Shown here: positions 14,266 to 22,925 of the stretch, in pieces
Position numbering within the stretch: position 1 is the first letter of the stretch
Layout of the letters: every line of letters starts with the position of its first letter
Assembly (NCBI GenBank): GCA_022616395.1
Contig: JAKEEV010000592.1
Coordinates: forward strand, 1 to 31,997
DNA length: 31,997 bases
Direction: 5' to 3'
Source of the DNA: Planctomycetia bacterium
Lineage (GTDB): Bacteria; Planctomycetota; Planctomycetia; Gemmatales; Gemmataceae
Position numbers and translations under genes: made by a program
The notes under the pieces: generated by a model
Databases searched by the model: none
Told to the model about the DNA's origin: nothing
What the model saw: only the letters and a program-made list of their open reading frames with translations

Positions 14266-16356
14266 ATGCGCTTCTGCCTGCCGGTTCTGATTCTGCTTGC
14301 TCCTTCAACTGCGTTCGCGGCGGATAGTTTCCACTTTGAAAACGACATCCTGCCGATTCTCGCTCGCTACGGGTGCAATTCGTCCGGCTGTCATGGCAAA
14401 GCAGAAGGTCAGGGCGGCTTCAAGCTCTCGGTGTTCGCTTCTGATCCGGAAGCAGACTACGCGGCACTCACGAAGGAAGGCCGCGGGCGAAGAGTGTTCC
14501 CGGCGAAGCCTGAAGAGAGCCTGATTCTGCGAAAAGGAAGCGGACGCACGGCTCACGGAGGAGGAACGAAGCTCCCCTTCGGAGGAGAAGACTACCGCAC
14601 TCTGCGCGACTGGATCGGTGCTGGAATGCCACTCGGTTCGCCTGATGCGCCGCGTGTGGTGTCTCTTCGCGTTGAGCCAGCCGAGCGCGTGATGAATCCG
14701 AAGAGCAAACAGCAACTGAAAGTGTTCGCGAAGTATACCAACGGCTCGGAAAAGGACGTGACGCGACACGCCCGCTTTCAGACGAACGCCGAAGCGGTCG
14801 CGGGTGTCTCTGCAAGCGGGATGGTGAGCACGCACGATGTTCCGGGCGAGGCCGCGGTGATGGCCGCGTATCTGGGCGAAGTCGGATTGTTCCGCGTAAT
14901 GGTTCCCCGACCTCGCGAACGAGTGAAGAACACCCTTCCGCAGTTCAATGTGATTGACAAACTCGTTGATGCGAAACTCGCGAAACTCAACATCGCGCCT
15001 TCTGAACTGTGCGACGATGCGGACTTCCTCCGGCGAATCTTCCTCGACCTCACCGGCACGCTTCCAACGCCAGAAGAAGCCCGGAAGTTCCTCGCGGATA
15101 CTGCAAAGGACAAGCGCGCGAAGTTAGTGGAATCGCTTCTTGAGAAATCAGAGTTCGCGGACCTGTGGGCGATGCGCTGGGCCGATCTATTGCGCGTGGA
15201 TCGTCAGCCGCTTGGCCACCAGCGGGCGTACCTCTATTACAAGTGGATTCGCGACTCCATTGCAACGAACAAGCCCTTCGACCAGTTCGCGCGTGAACTC
15301 ATCACCGCGGAAGGGCCACCCACCGAGGTCGGCCCGGTGAACTTCTTCAAGGTGGTGACCAAGCCCGGCGAGATGGCCGGAACGCTCTCGCAAGTGTTCC
15401 TCGGCGTCCGAATTGCCTGTGCCGAGTGTCATCATCACCCGTTCGACCGGTGGAAGCAGTCCGATTACTTCGGCATGACGGCATTCTTCTCGACCGGCAC
15501 GACCACTCATCCACGAACGCGCAAGCCGGTGTTCGCTCACGCGCTGGGAACCGAAATGCCGACCGCAAACCCAGTCGGAGATCGCCGAATTCCGCTCGCG
15601 GAGTGGATGACGAAACCGGACAACCCGTACTTCGCACGCAATCTCGCGAATCGCGTTTGGGCGTGGATGCTCGGTCGCGGACTCGTGGAACCTGTTGACG
15701 ATGTGCGAGCGACCAATCCGCCAAGCAACCCGGAACTGCTCGACGCCCTCGCGAAGTTCCTCGTCGAGAACAAGTTCGACGTGAAGAAGTTGATTGTGCT
15801 TATCGCGAGTTCACGCGCGTACCAGACTTCGGTCACGCCCAACGCGACCAACGAGAAGGATGAGAGGAACTTCTCGCGTGGCTACTTCAAGCGGCCGGAC
15901 GCCGAGGTGTTGCTTGACATGATCTGTCAGGCTCTCGGTGTAGAGGAGAAGTTCGCCGGTTCGCCGGACGCGAAGCGCGCGGTGCAACTATGGGACAGCA
16001 AGGCCCGACACGACTTCCTGAAACTCTTCGGCCGACCGAGTCGCGTGAGCGCCTGCGAGTGCGAGCGCACCCGCGAGCCAAGCGTCAGCCAGGTACTTAA
16101 CCTGTTGAACTCGCTGGAGATTCAGGCGAAACTCACACACGAAGGCGGCACGGTCGCGCGCCTCGTTCGCGACATCAAGGACGACGGGAAGTTAGTCGAG
16201 GAACTCTACCTGACGTTCTTCGCGCGCCTTCCGACCACGAACGAGAAGGCAATCGGCCTCGCGCACCTGAAGAAGTACGCGAACAACCGCCGGGCCGCGA
16301 CCGAAAACCTCGCCTGGGCGCTTTTGAACAGCACGGAGTTCTTGTTCAACCACTAG
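14266..16356 (+). CDS. Planctomycete-type cytochrome/DUF1549/DUF1553 exported protein
   Basis: A 696-residue secreted protein with the domain order common in planctomycetes. Residues 1-19 are a signal peptide (MRFCLPVLILLAPSTAFA). The N-terminal cytochrome-like part has C37NSSGC42H43, a CX4CH-type haem-binding pattern rather than CXXCH. A bacterial Ig-like segment follows (about 130-220). The DUF1549 domain (about 230-440) contains FLRRIFLDLTGTLPTPEE and a second haem-like motif, C385AEC388H389HH. The DUF1553 domain (about 445-690) carries the signature ACECERTREPSVSQVLNLLN. The family is linked to large sets of sulfatase and polysaccharide genes in planctomycetes; its reaction is not established. 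It heads a plus-strand cluster with two DUF1501 genes and a PPC-domain gene. Confidence 0.93.
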   Translation: MRFCLPVLILLAPSTAFAADSFHFENDILPILARYGCNSSGCHGKAEGQGGFKLSVFASDPEADYAALTKEGRGRRVFPAKPEESLILRKGSGRTAHGGGTKLPFGGEDYRTLRDWIGAGMPLGSPDAPRVVSLRVEPAERVMNPKSKQQLKVFAKYTNGSEKDVTRHARFQTNAEAVAGVSASGMVSTHDVPGEAAVMAAYLGEVGLFRVMVPRPRERVKNTLPQFNVIDKLVDAKLAKLNIAPSELCDDADFLRRIFLDLTGTLPTPEEARKFLADTAKDKRAKLVESLLEKSEFADLWAMRWADLLRVDRQPLGHQRAYLYYKWIRDSIATNKPFDQFARELITAEGPPTEVGPVNFFKVVTKPGEMAGTLSQVFLGVRIACAECHHHPFDRWKQSDYFGMTAFFSTGTTTHPRTRKPVFAHALGTEMPTANPVGDRRIPLAEWMTKPDNPYFARNLANRVWAWMLGRGLVEPVDDVRATNPPSNPELLDALAKFLVENKFDVKKLIVLIASSRAYQTSVTPNATNEKDERNFSRGYFKRPDAEVLLDMICQALGVEEKFAGSPDAKRAVQLWDSKARHDFLKLFGRPSRVSACECERTREPSVSQVLNLLNSLEIQAKLTHEGGTVARLVRDIKDDGKLVEELYLTFFARLPTTNEKAIGLAHLKKYANNRRAATENLAWALLNSTEFLFNH

Positions 16357-16357
16357 C

Positions 16358-16428
16358 TGGCGAACCCCGCCCGCAAGGGCGGTGAGTGGTGCAGTGAGAC
16401 CCACCGCCCTTGCGGGCGGGGTTCGCCA
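16358..16428. repeat. Palindrome of the AACCCCG/GCAA-loop family
   Basis: Two inverse copies of a unit face each other, each holding the hairpin CCGCCC-GCAA-GGGCGG (or its complement, with a TTGC loop). The outer ends read TGGCGAACCCCG and CGGGGTTCGCCA. It begins one base after the stop codon of the DUF1549 gene and ends 22 bases before the DUF1501 start. The same unit occurs singly inside two coding regions (18086-18112 and 31507-31533). Confidence 0.92.
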
Positions 16429-16450
16429 AACACGCCTGGAGCTTCACGAC

Positions 16451-17821
16451 ATGCTCCATCGACGCGATGCGATGATTCGTCTGGGGCAACTCGGAGCGTG
16501 CGGACTTGCGCTACCGACGTTGCTTCAAGCGCGCGCGACCGCTTCGCCGCAAGCGGGGCGGTCCGCGGATTCGTGTATCTTCATCTTCCTGTGGGGTGGA
16601 CCTCCTCAGCAGGATATGTGGGACATGAAACCGGACGCGCCTCCGGGTATCAAGTCGCTGTTCAACCCCATTGATACGGTCGTGCCTGGTATTCGCGTCT
16701 GCGATCAGATGCCTCTGTTCGCGCGGCACACGGACAAGGTCGCGGTGGTGCGCTCACTCACGCACGGCGACAACAACCACGAGCCGAGCGTTTACCACAT
16801 GATGACGGGTCGTAAAGACCCCACGCTTGTCTCTCCAAGAAATCCGCGCAAGCGTTCCCATCCGCCGAACTTCGCTTCCGCGCTTGCGTACTTCACACCT
16901 CCCAGTTCCATGCCTGCGAACGTCACCATTCCGCGCCCAGTTGGGCACGATGGAGTCACTTATGCCGGAACATACGCGGGCTTTCTTGGTCCGAAGTACG
17001 ATCCGCTCGAAAAGCTCCCCGCGAACAAGTCGAAGGAACCCGCGGCTCACCCGGATGTGCTTCCGCCCGATGTGAATGAAACGCGACTCGCGGCTCGCGA
17101 GGGGCTGCTCAAGCTTCTTCAGAAGCAAGATTCGACGCTTCAGAAGACCGGCGGCTCGGACCTCGACGAGTTCCGCAATCAGGCGATGCAGATGATCGCT
17201 TCTCCGAAGGTGCGCGAAGCGTTCGCGGTAGAGAAAGAACCTCCGAAACTGCGCGACCACTACGGCCGCAACGAGTACGGCGAGAGCTTCCTGCTCGCCC
17301 GGCGGCTCGTCGAGAGCGGAGTGAAGGTCGTGAGCGTCATCTGGATGTACATCATGCCGAATGGTGGTGTTGCCAACGTGTGGGACAACCACGGCGGCAC
17401 CGGCGGCTTGGGCAGCATCACTGGCTATGCAATGCTGAAAGAGAAATACTGCCTCCCGCCGCTCGACCGCGCGCTTTCGGCTCTGCTCGAGGATCTGAGT
17501 GATCGTGGAATGCTCGACCGCACGCTGGTTGCGGTCGCGGGCGAGTTCGGCCGCACGCCGAAGATTAACGGAACGACCGGCCGCGACCACTGGGGTGCTG
17601 CTCAGAGTGTGTTGTTCGCCGGTGGAGGCATTCGCGGAGGGCAGGTGTATGGCAAGACCGACAAGATCGCGGCTTACCCCACTGACAACCCGGTGTCACC
17701 GGACGACTTCCTTGCAACGATCTATCACGCGATGGGCGTTGACCCGGCCGTGATGATTCCCGACCGCGAAAACCGCCCGCACCGCCTCTGTGACGGCAAA
17801 CCGGTGTTGAGTTTGTTTTGA
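16451..17821 (+). CDS. DUF1501 protein, first copy
   Basis: A 456-residue DUF1501 protein, related to the alkaline phosphatase/sulfatase fold. The N-terminus LHRRDAMIRLG followed by a hydrophobic stretch is a twin-arginine-type export signal. Family landmarks: FIFLWGGPPQQDMWDMKPDA (about 46-65), the DNNHEPSVYHMMTG region with the histidine that probably binds metal, ARRLVESGVKVVSV, and near the C-terminus VAGEFGRTPKINGTTGRDHW, the most conserved motif. GGAG nine bases upstream fixes the ATG at 16451. It normally acts with the cytochrome/DUF1549 protein encoded just before it. Confidence 0.93.
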   Translation: MLHRRDAMIRLGQLGACGLALPTLLQARATASPQAGRSADSCIFIFLWGGPPQQDMWDMKPDAPPGIKSLFNPIDTVVPGIRVCDQMPLFARHTDKVAVVRSLTHGDNNHEPSVYHMMTGRKDPTLVSPRNPRKRSHPPNFASALAYFTPPSSMPANVTIPRPVGHDGVTYAGTYAGFLGPKYDPLEKLPANKSKEPAAHPDVLPPDVNETRLAAREGLLKLLQKQDSTLQKTGGSDLDEFRNQAMQMIASPKVREAFAVEKEPPKLRDHYGRNEYGESFLLARRLVESGVKVVSVIWMYIMPNGGVANVWDNHGGTGGLGSITGYAMLKEKYCLPPLDRALSALLEDLSDRGMLDRTLVAVAGEFGRTPKINGTTGRDHWGAAQSVLFAGGGIRGGQVYGKTDKIAAYPTDNPVSPDDFLATIYHAMGVDPAVMIPDRENRPHRLCDGKPVLSLF

Positions 17822-17828
17822 AATCCAA

Positions 17829-17951
17829 AATGGCCACAAAAAAGCACAAGAAGCACAAAAGGAAGACAGAAGAGGAAGAGATGAACTGAAATCAAATCTG
17901 ATCCCTGTCTTGTGTTTTCCTTTGTGCTGTTTGTGCTTTTTTGTGGCCATT
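17829..17951. repeat. AAGCACAA inverted repeat
   Basis: The left arm (17829-17868) reads AATGGCCACAAAAAAGCACA and continues through GCACAAAAGGAAGACA. The right arm is its imperfect inverse complement, ending TTTTTTGTGGCCATT at 17951. About 35 unmatched bases separate the arms. It fills the gap between the two DUF1501 genes and leaves just room for the TTGAGG ribosome binding site of the second. It is A-rich on one strand and stands out from its GC-rich surroundings. Confidence 0.9.
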
Positions 17952-17969
17952 CCTGCTTGAGGCTTTGAC

Positions 17970-19307
17970 ATGCCCTCTTCCTTCTGCGATGGCATCACGA
18001 GACGCGACGCGATCCGCATCGGCACTGCCAGTCTGTTCGGTACCGCGCTTGTGCTGCCGGAGTTGCTTCGCGCTTCGGACGAGGTGAACCCCGCCCGCAA
18101 GGGCGGTGGGTCGAAAGACGTGTCGCTTATCTTCGTGTTCCTGCACGGTGGGCAGAGCCACCTCGACACGTTCGACTTGAAGCCCGATGCGCCGGCGGAG
18201 TTCAAGGGCGAGTTCAGCCCAGCCAAGACGAAGATTCCCGGCTTGCTCATCTGTGATCTGTTGCCGAAGGTCGCGAAGGAGGTGGACAAGTTCTCGCTCA
18301 TCCGCTCCTTCCGGCATCACAACTCCGACCACGGTCCAGCGGATCACTACATTCTGACTGGCTACTTCCCCACGGCCGGGTTTAACCCAAGCCTCACGCC
18401 GAACAATCAGCGGCCGTGCGTCGGGTCGGTTGTGTCGAAGAAACTTGGCCCGAAGGGTTCGGTGCCCGCGTATGTCGCGCTACCGAAGCTCCACCCGAGC
18501 GGCGGGCCAGCGTATTTGGGCGCGAATCATGCGCCCTTCGTGATCGACGCTGACCCATCAGCCCCGAACTTCTCGGTTCCCGATCTCGTTCCGCCTCCGG
18601 CCATCGCCAGCGACCGTCTTGACGACCGCAAGAAACTCCTGGAGCAAGTGGACCGCTTCCACAAGAGCGCGGAGTCGAAAGCGAACGCCGCAGCGGGCGC
18701 GATCGGCGCGTTCCGCGACAAAGCCTTCGACCTGATGACTTCTCAGCAGGCGAAGAAAGCCTTCAACATCCACGCGGAGGCCGACAAGCTCCGAGACGAA
18801 TACGGCCGGCACTCCTTGGGGCAATCGTGCCTCATGGCGCGCCGATTGGTGGAAGCTGGCGTAAGGTGCGTGACAATCGACCACTCGAACTGGGACACGC
18901 ACGATGGGAACTTCGCGGTGCTGAAGAACACACTGTTGCCGATATACGATTCGGCCATCAACACGCTCTTCCGCGATCTTTCCGACCGTGGCTTACTCGC
19001 TTCAACTCTCGTCGTTGTGACGGGCGAATTCGGCCGCACGCCTCGAATCAACAAGAACGCGGGCCGCGATCACTGGGGACCGGCGTTCACGGTGCTGCTC
19101 GGTGGCGGCGGAATCAAACCCGGCGTGGTCGTCGGCAAGACGGACGCGCGAGCCGAGAAGCCCGCAAGCGACCCGTACGGCCCGGAAGATCTCTTCACCA
19201 CGCTCTACACACTCATGGGCATCGACCCGGCGACGGAGTTCCACACACCCGACGGCCGACCCACCGCGATCATCAACAACGGCAAAGTGATCAGCGAGCT
19301 GGTGTGA
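17970..19307 (+). CDS. DUF1501 protein, second copy
   Basis: A 445-residue DUF1501 protein. ITRRDAIRIGTASLFG at 9-24 is a twin-arginine-type signal. Landmarks match the first copy: FVFLHGGQSHLDTFDLKPDA, FRHHNSDHGPADHYILTGYF, ARRLVEAGVRCVTIDHSNWD and VVTGEFGRTPRINKNAGRDH, and it ends in a PDGRPTAIINNGKVI segment. The two copies are clearly diverged, so this is not a recent duplication. Residues about 39-47 (VNPARKGGG), just after the signal, are encoded by a copy of the GCAA-loop repeat; the frame is not disturbed. TTGAGG seven bases upstream supports the ATG at 17970. Confidence 0.93.
   Translation: MPSSFCDGITRRDAIRIGTASLFGTALVLPELLRASDEVNPARKGGGSKDVSLIFVFLHGGQSHLDTFDLKPDAPAEFKGEFSPAKTKIPGLLICDLLPKVAKEVDKFSLIRSFRHHNSDHGPADHYILTGYFPTAGFNPSLTPNNQRPCVGSVVSKKLGPKGSVPAYVALPKLHPSGGPAYLGANHAPFVIDADPSAPNFSVPDLVPPPAIASDRLDDRKKLLEQVDRFHKSAESKANAAAGAIGAFRDKAFDLMTSQQAKKAFNIHAEADKLRDEYGRHSLGQSCLMARRLVEAGVRCVTIDHSNWDTHDGNFAVLKNTLLPIYDSAINTLFRDLSDRGLLASTLVVVTGEFGRTPRINKNAGRDHWGPAFTVLLGGGGIKPGVVVGKTDARAEKPASDPYGPEDLFTTLYTLMGIDPATEFHTPDGRPTAIINNGKVISELV
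18086..18112. repeat. GCAA-loop repeat unit inside the second DUF1501 gene
   Basis: This 27-base segment, GAACCCCGCCCGCAAGGG and onward to GGGTC, matches the left arm of the palindrome at 16358-16428 almost exactly. It contains the hairpin CCGCCC-GCAA-GGGCGG and is read as NPARKGGG in the DUF1501 frame, in a linker between the export signal and the first family motif. Confidence 0.9.
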
Positions 19308-19309
19308 AA

Positions 19310-19444
19310 GGCAGAAGAGTTTTCACCGCAGAGGACGCAGAGAACGCAGAGAAAGACAAGAATTGAGGTGTTCAAATGAATCGCTCTCTCTTGGGTTTTC
19401 TTCTCTGCGTTCTCTGCGTTCTCTGCGGTGAAAACTCTTCTGCC
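19310..19444. repeat. CTCTGCGTT/AACGCAGAG inverted repeat overlapping a signal peptide
   Basis: Two 44-base arms with one mismatch (19310-19353 and 19401-19444) start GGCAGAAGAGTTTTCACCGC on the left and end in its complement. The 47-base loop contains the start codon of the PPC-domain gene at 19376. The right arm is therefore translated as residues 9-23 of that protein, LLCVLCVLCGENSSA. The left arm starts two bases after the stop of the second DUF1501 gene. A folded transcript would bury the start region in the loop of a long stem. Confidence 0.93.
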
Positions 19445-21568
19445 TCCGCCAATCCGCCGACGGCGAGTTACATCTTCCCGGCGGGAGCGCAGCGGGGAAC
19501 GTCGGTGGATGTTCGCGTTGGCGGGTTGTTCCTGCACGACAAGTGCGACTTCCACATCGTCGGCTCCGGCATCACGCATTCACCGCACCTCACGCCAGCG
19601 AAGCGAATCTGGTTCGAGGGGCCGCTACTTCCCATTCCCGAATCGCAACAGCAAGAAGACTACCCCGCGGACATGCAAGGGAAAATCACCGTCGCGAAGG
19701 ACGCACCGCCCGGCGAGCGGCGAGTGCAGGTATTCACATCGCAAGGTGGAGCCGGCGGGCCAGTCTTCATCGTGGGCGAGCTGCCCGAAGTGATCGAGAA
19801 GGAGATCGACGGCGAACCGATTCCCGTTCCGATCAAGCTGCCAGTCACCGCGAACGGTCGCATCTTCCCTCGCGAAGACGTTGACCTGTGGGAATTCGAC
19901 GCGGAGGCCGGCAAGACGGTCACCGCGTTCGTTCACACGAAGTCGATCAAGTCTCCGCTGGTTACGCGTCTGGACATCCTCGATTCCAGTGGGAAAGTGA
20001 TCGCGGAGGAGATGCTCCATCCGTGCATCCGCACCGATGGCTCGGTGAAGTTCACTCCGAAAGTTTCTGGCAAGTATCGCGTGAGAATTCGAGATGCACG
20101 CACACTCGGCGGCCCGGCTTATGTGTATCGCCTCACTGTCACAACAGAGAATGTACCCGCGTTCCACTACCCGATTCGGGTTATTACACCGGGAGTGAAG
20201 GAGATTCTTCCTCCCCAAACCGGGGCGCTGGCGCCGCCTGTTGCGCTTCACGGACAAATCGAGAAGGCCGGCGCGGTGACCGAGTGGAAGGTCGATTTGA
20301 AGAAGGGCGAGAAGTACACCTTCGAGTTGCAAGCTCGAAAGTTCGATTCACCGCTGTGCGGAGTCTTCACGCTTTACGATGCGACTGGCAAGGAGTTAGC
20401 GAAGGGCGAAGCGAGCGAGACCGCGGACCCTCCCCGGCTCCCGTTCACGACACCCGCCGACGGGACTTACACGCTGAAGGTACGCGAGAAGTTCCGCGGG
20501 CGCGGAGGAGAGAACTTTGTCTACCGGTTGGTTGTGTGGGACACATCCACACTGGGCGACCCTTCGTTCTCTCTTGCTGTCGCAACAGATGTATTCACGG
20601 TCCAGCGCGGAGCAGCGGTAAAGGTGAAAGTCACCGCCGAGCGCCATGGCGGTTTTGCCGGGCCAATCGAAATCAAGGCGCAGGGATTACCTGAAGGTAT
20701 CGAGATGAAGCCGGTGACCATGAACGGGAACCAGAACACGGTAGACCTCACGATCACTGCCGGGCCAAAAGCGATCATTGGGGCAATCCCACTGAAACTT
20801 CAAGGAAGCGCAACCATCAACGGCAAGGTGAAATCCACGGAGGTCGATTTCGCCGGACGGCGCTGGTATCCGGGTGACTCGGGACTGCGCCTGGTGGTTG
20901 CGTTCCCAACGCCGTTCAAGATCATCGACCAGTATGTGATGACCAACGCGCCTCGCGGAGAGACTTACCGCCGAAAGTACAAGGTTGATCGCGGCGGGTT
21001 CGATGGCCCGATTCAGATTCAACTCGCTGAGAAGCAAGCCCGGCACCTTCAGGGAGTTACCGGTCCGGTGATTGTGCTCAAGCCCGGCGAGACGGAGTTC
21101 GAGTACCCCGCGTTCCTTCCTCCGTGGATGGAACTCGGCCGCACCTGCCGCGTATGCGTGATGGCGACCGCGAAGGTGAAAGATCCCGTTGATGGGCGCG
21201 AACACACGGTGAGTTTCAGTTCCGTGGATCAGAATCAGCAGATGATTGTGGTTGTTGGCCCAGGTCGGCTGGGTGTGAGCATTGACAAGACGAGCGTGCG
21301 CGCTGAAGGAGAAGTGAAACTGGCTGTGAAGGTAAGCCGAAGCAAGAACCTCACTGGCCCCGCGACCGTCGAACTTGTCTTGCCCGATCACATTAGGGGC
21401 GTGAGCGTCTCGAAGTTGGTTGTCGCGGCCGATTCCGATACGGGCGAACTGGTTCTGAAGTTCGAGTCGGACACCGGGCCGTTCAACATGCCTCTTGTGG
21501 TCCGAGCCACCATTTCCACTGACACTGGCCCCGTCACCGCCGAGACAAAGGTCGAAGTGGTGAAGTAA
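19376..21568 (+). CDS. Exported PPC-domain protein of the DUF1501/DUF1549 cluster
   Basis: A 730-residue secreted protein of a type regularly found beside DUF1501 and DUF1549 genes in planctomycetes. Residues 1-25 form a signal peptide; its hydrophobic core comes from an intergenic repeat arm. Next is a short Ig-like region (about 28-70, TASYIFPAGAQRGTSVDVRV). Two pre-peptidase C-terminal (PPC) beta-sandwich domains follow at about 165-255 (DLWEFDAEAGKTVTAFV to GGPAYVYRLTV) and 300-390 (TEWKVDLKKGEKYTFEL to GENFVYRLVV). The rest is further beta-sandwich repeats such as VQRGAAVKVKVTAERHGGF. It has no enzyme motif and probably binds other envelope proteins or carbohydrate. There is no good Shine-Dalgarno site; the ATG lies within the loop of the inverted repeat. 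Confidence 0.88.
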   Translation: MNRSLLGFLLCVLCVLCGENSSASANPPTASYIFPAGAQRGTSVDVRVGGLFLHDKCDFHIVGSGITHSPHLTPAKRIWFEGPLLPIPESQQQEDYPADMQGKITVAKDAPPGERRVQVFTSQGGAGGPVFIVGELPEVIEKEIDGEPIPVPIKLPVTANGRIFPREDVDLWEFDAEAGKTVTAFVHTKSIKSPLVTRLDILDSSGKVIAEEMLHPCIRTDGSVKFTPKVSGKYRVRIRDARTLGGPAYVYRLTVTTENVPAFHYPIRVITPGVKEILPPQTGALAPPVALHGQIEKAGAVTEWKVDLKKGEKYTFELQARKFDSPLCGVFTLYDATGKELAKGEASETADPPRLPFTTPADGTYTLKVREKFRGRGGENFVYRLVVWDTSTLGDPSFSLAVATDVFTVQRGAAVKVKVTAERHGGFAGPIEIKAQGLPEGIEMKPVTMNGNQNTVDLTITAGPKAIIGAIPLKLQGSATINGKVKSTEVDFAGRRWYPGDSGLRLVVAFPTPFKIIDQYVMTNAPRGETYRRKYKVDRGGFDGPIQIQLAEKQARHLQGVTGPVIVLKPGETEFEYPAFLPPWMELGRTCRVCVMATAKVKDPVDGREHTVSFSSVDQNQQMIVVVGPGRLGVSIDKTSVRAEGEVKLAVKVSRSKNLTGPATVELVLPDHIRGVSVSKLVVAADSDTGELVLKFESDTGPFNMPLVVRATISTDTGPVTAETKVEVVK

Positions 21569-21649
21569 TGTGAGGTCGGATAGGAACACCGAACCCCCTC
21601 GTGTAAGATGGCTGTGGGGCGTGTTCCCAATCCGGTTGGGGTAAGTTGG

Positions 21650-22084
21650 ATGGAGATCGCCTACGCTTACTTGGCTCGTGCTGCCGAGGTGAACCCGGAC
21701 GGGACACTCTCTGTCCTCGGCGCGGATTTCCATATCATCCGGCTTCCTCGCTTTCCTCATCTCTGCCCAATGGCGCTCGTTGTGCGATTGGTTGGTACCC
21801 CAGTATCTGATGAGTTGACGTTCGAGTTGGAGATCGTCGGGCCAGGCGGGATCGCGATGCCGAGCACTCTTACCCCAATTGCAACGATCACACCTTCGGA
21901 AGCCCGTAATGATCCGAAAGGGGTGTCGGAAACTGTGACACGAGACACGACAAGTCTCATTGTGAACTTGCGGTCTCTCGTACTTCCGGCACCCGGGGAA
22001 TACCAGTTTCAGATTCGAATGACAGGCGTTGCTGTCTTGGAGCGGCGTATCGCCTTGTTAGTGCAAGAGGTGAGCCGTGGTTAA
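21650..22084 (+). CDS. DUF6941-like protein
   Basis: A 144-residue cytoplasmic protein resembling the DUF6941 family: AYAYLARAAEVNPDGTLSVL at the start, a central MALVVRLVG strand, and the conserved C-terminal SLIVNLRSLVLPAPGEYQFQ segment. These are small beta-sandwich proteins of unknown function. The frame is open from an ATG at 21608, but family members begin at the ILLAD/AYLAR strand, and GGGG eight bases before the ATG at 21650 supports the shorter form. The gene overlaps the next by eight bases, so the two are coupled in translation. Confidence 0.7.
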   Translation: MEIAYAYLARAAEVNPDGTLSVLGADFHIIRLPRFPHLCPMALVVRLVGTPVSDELTFELEIVGPGGIAMPSTLTPIATITPSEARNDPKGVSETVTRDTTSLIVNLRSLVLPAPGEYQFQIRMTGVAVLERRIALLVQEVSRG

Positions 22085-22505
22085 GGTCAAGCCACAGCCC
22101 GGCGCGGGTTACCTGTTGGATCCGTTCGAGCGGGAAGATTCTTCACTCCCACATTGGACTGCCCCAAGCGATGTTGTTGTCGTGGTGGGGGGAGTGATCA
22201 CCGTTATTGAAGCGAAATCTTCCGGAAACGGCGGTGGGTCAAGTGAGAACGACAATCCCCTTGAACTGATTGTCGGGTGGGTTCACATCCACGGCTTGGA
22301 CATAAGTGAACGTGTGCGGCTTCTTCAGGTGCTCTGGGACTACGAACCGGCTGTTCAGAAGCAGGAACTTCAAGAAGAGCTTCGGTGCATCCTCGCCGCT
22401 CGCGAGTTGGCAACCAAGCCACCGTTGACAAACGAGATGGTCGACAAGGCTCGCGAGGCGTTCGCGTCGGGGCGCGTGCCGTTCGTCCCGCAGGACATGG
22501 ACTGA
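22077..22505 (+). CDS. Protein of unknown function, coupled to the DUF6941-like gene
   Basis: A 142-residue protein starting with GTG at 22077, inside the end of the DUF6941-like gene, with AGAGG six bases upstream. I do not recognise it. The middle (DVVVVVGGVITVIEAKSSG, about 32-50) is a pair of strands. The second half is helical and charged (LWDYEPAVQKQELQEELRCI). It ends with NEMVDKAREAFASGRVPFVP. The gene order DUF6941-like, this gene, MazF/PemK-like suggests a functional unit; if the last is a toxin, this protein is a candidate partner, but it lacks a visible DNA-binding motif. Confidence 0.65.
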   Translation: MVKVKPQPGAGYLLDPFEREDSSLPHWTAPSDVVVVVGGVITVIEAKSSGNGGGSSENDNPLELIVGWVHIHGLDISERVRLLQVLWDYEPAVQKQELQEELRCILAARELATKPPLTNEMVDKAREAFASGRVPFVPQDMD

Positions 22506-22529
22506 ACGAGGCACCTCCGGGGATCGCCC

Positions 22530-22907
22530 GTGGACGATGCCGACTTCAAGAAACTGACTCCGGGCCGGATCATCCGCGCCGGCGTTCTGGACCCGCAAGG
22601 AAAGGGTTGGAAGGTCCGCCCGCTCATCGTCCTCACACAACTTGCCTCGAACGATCCTGACGCGGAGTTTCGTGTCGTTGCAGGCTCAACGCAAAGCCCG
22701 GTCGAGGGAAATGAAGGGCTGGCAATTCGTGTCCCCGGACACCATCAACCCGGCGGTCATCCGCGAACTGGCCTGCACGAAACGACCTGGTTCTACGCTT
22801 TCTGGATCTGCACTCTGAAAGTTGGAGAAGTGGAACGCTTCCACAAACTCACACCGGAAAATCTCTTTCTCGAATTGCGTGCCCTCATCGAGAAGGCAGA
22901 GCAGTAG
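22530..22907 (+). CDS. MazF/PemK-like protein
   Basis: A 125-residue protein whose first half resembles the MazF/PemK barrel: LTPGRIIRAGVLDPQGKGWK, then VRPLIVLTQLA, matching the order of start strand, loop and RP-[VL]-V/I-L segment that carries the active arginine in these RNA-cutting toxins. FRVVAGSTQ would be the strand with the usual serine/threonine. The second half is less typical and ends in a helix. It starts with GTG at 22530, 24 bases after the previous gene; an ATG alternative is absent. The similarity is partial, so it may be a non-toxic relative of the fold. Confidence 0.5.
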   Translation: MDDADFKKLTPGRIIRAGVLDPQGKGWKVRPLIVLTQLASNDPDAEFRVVAGSTQSPVEGNEGLAIRVPGHHQPGGHPRTGLHETTWFYAFWICTLKVGEVERFHKLTPENLFLELRALIEKAEQ

Positions 22908-22925
22908 CGTTGCGTTTGCAGGTGC

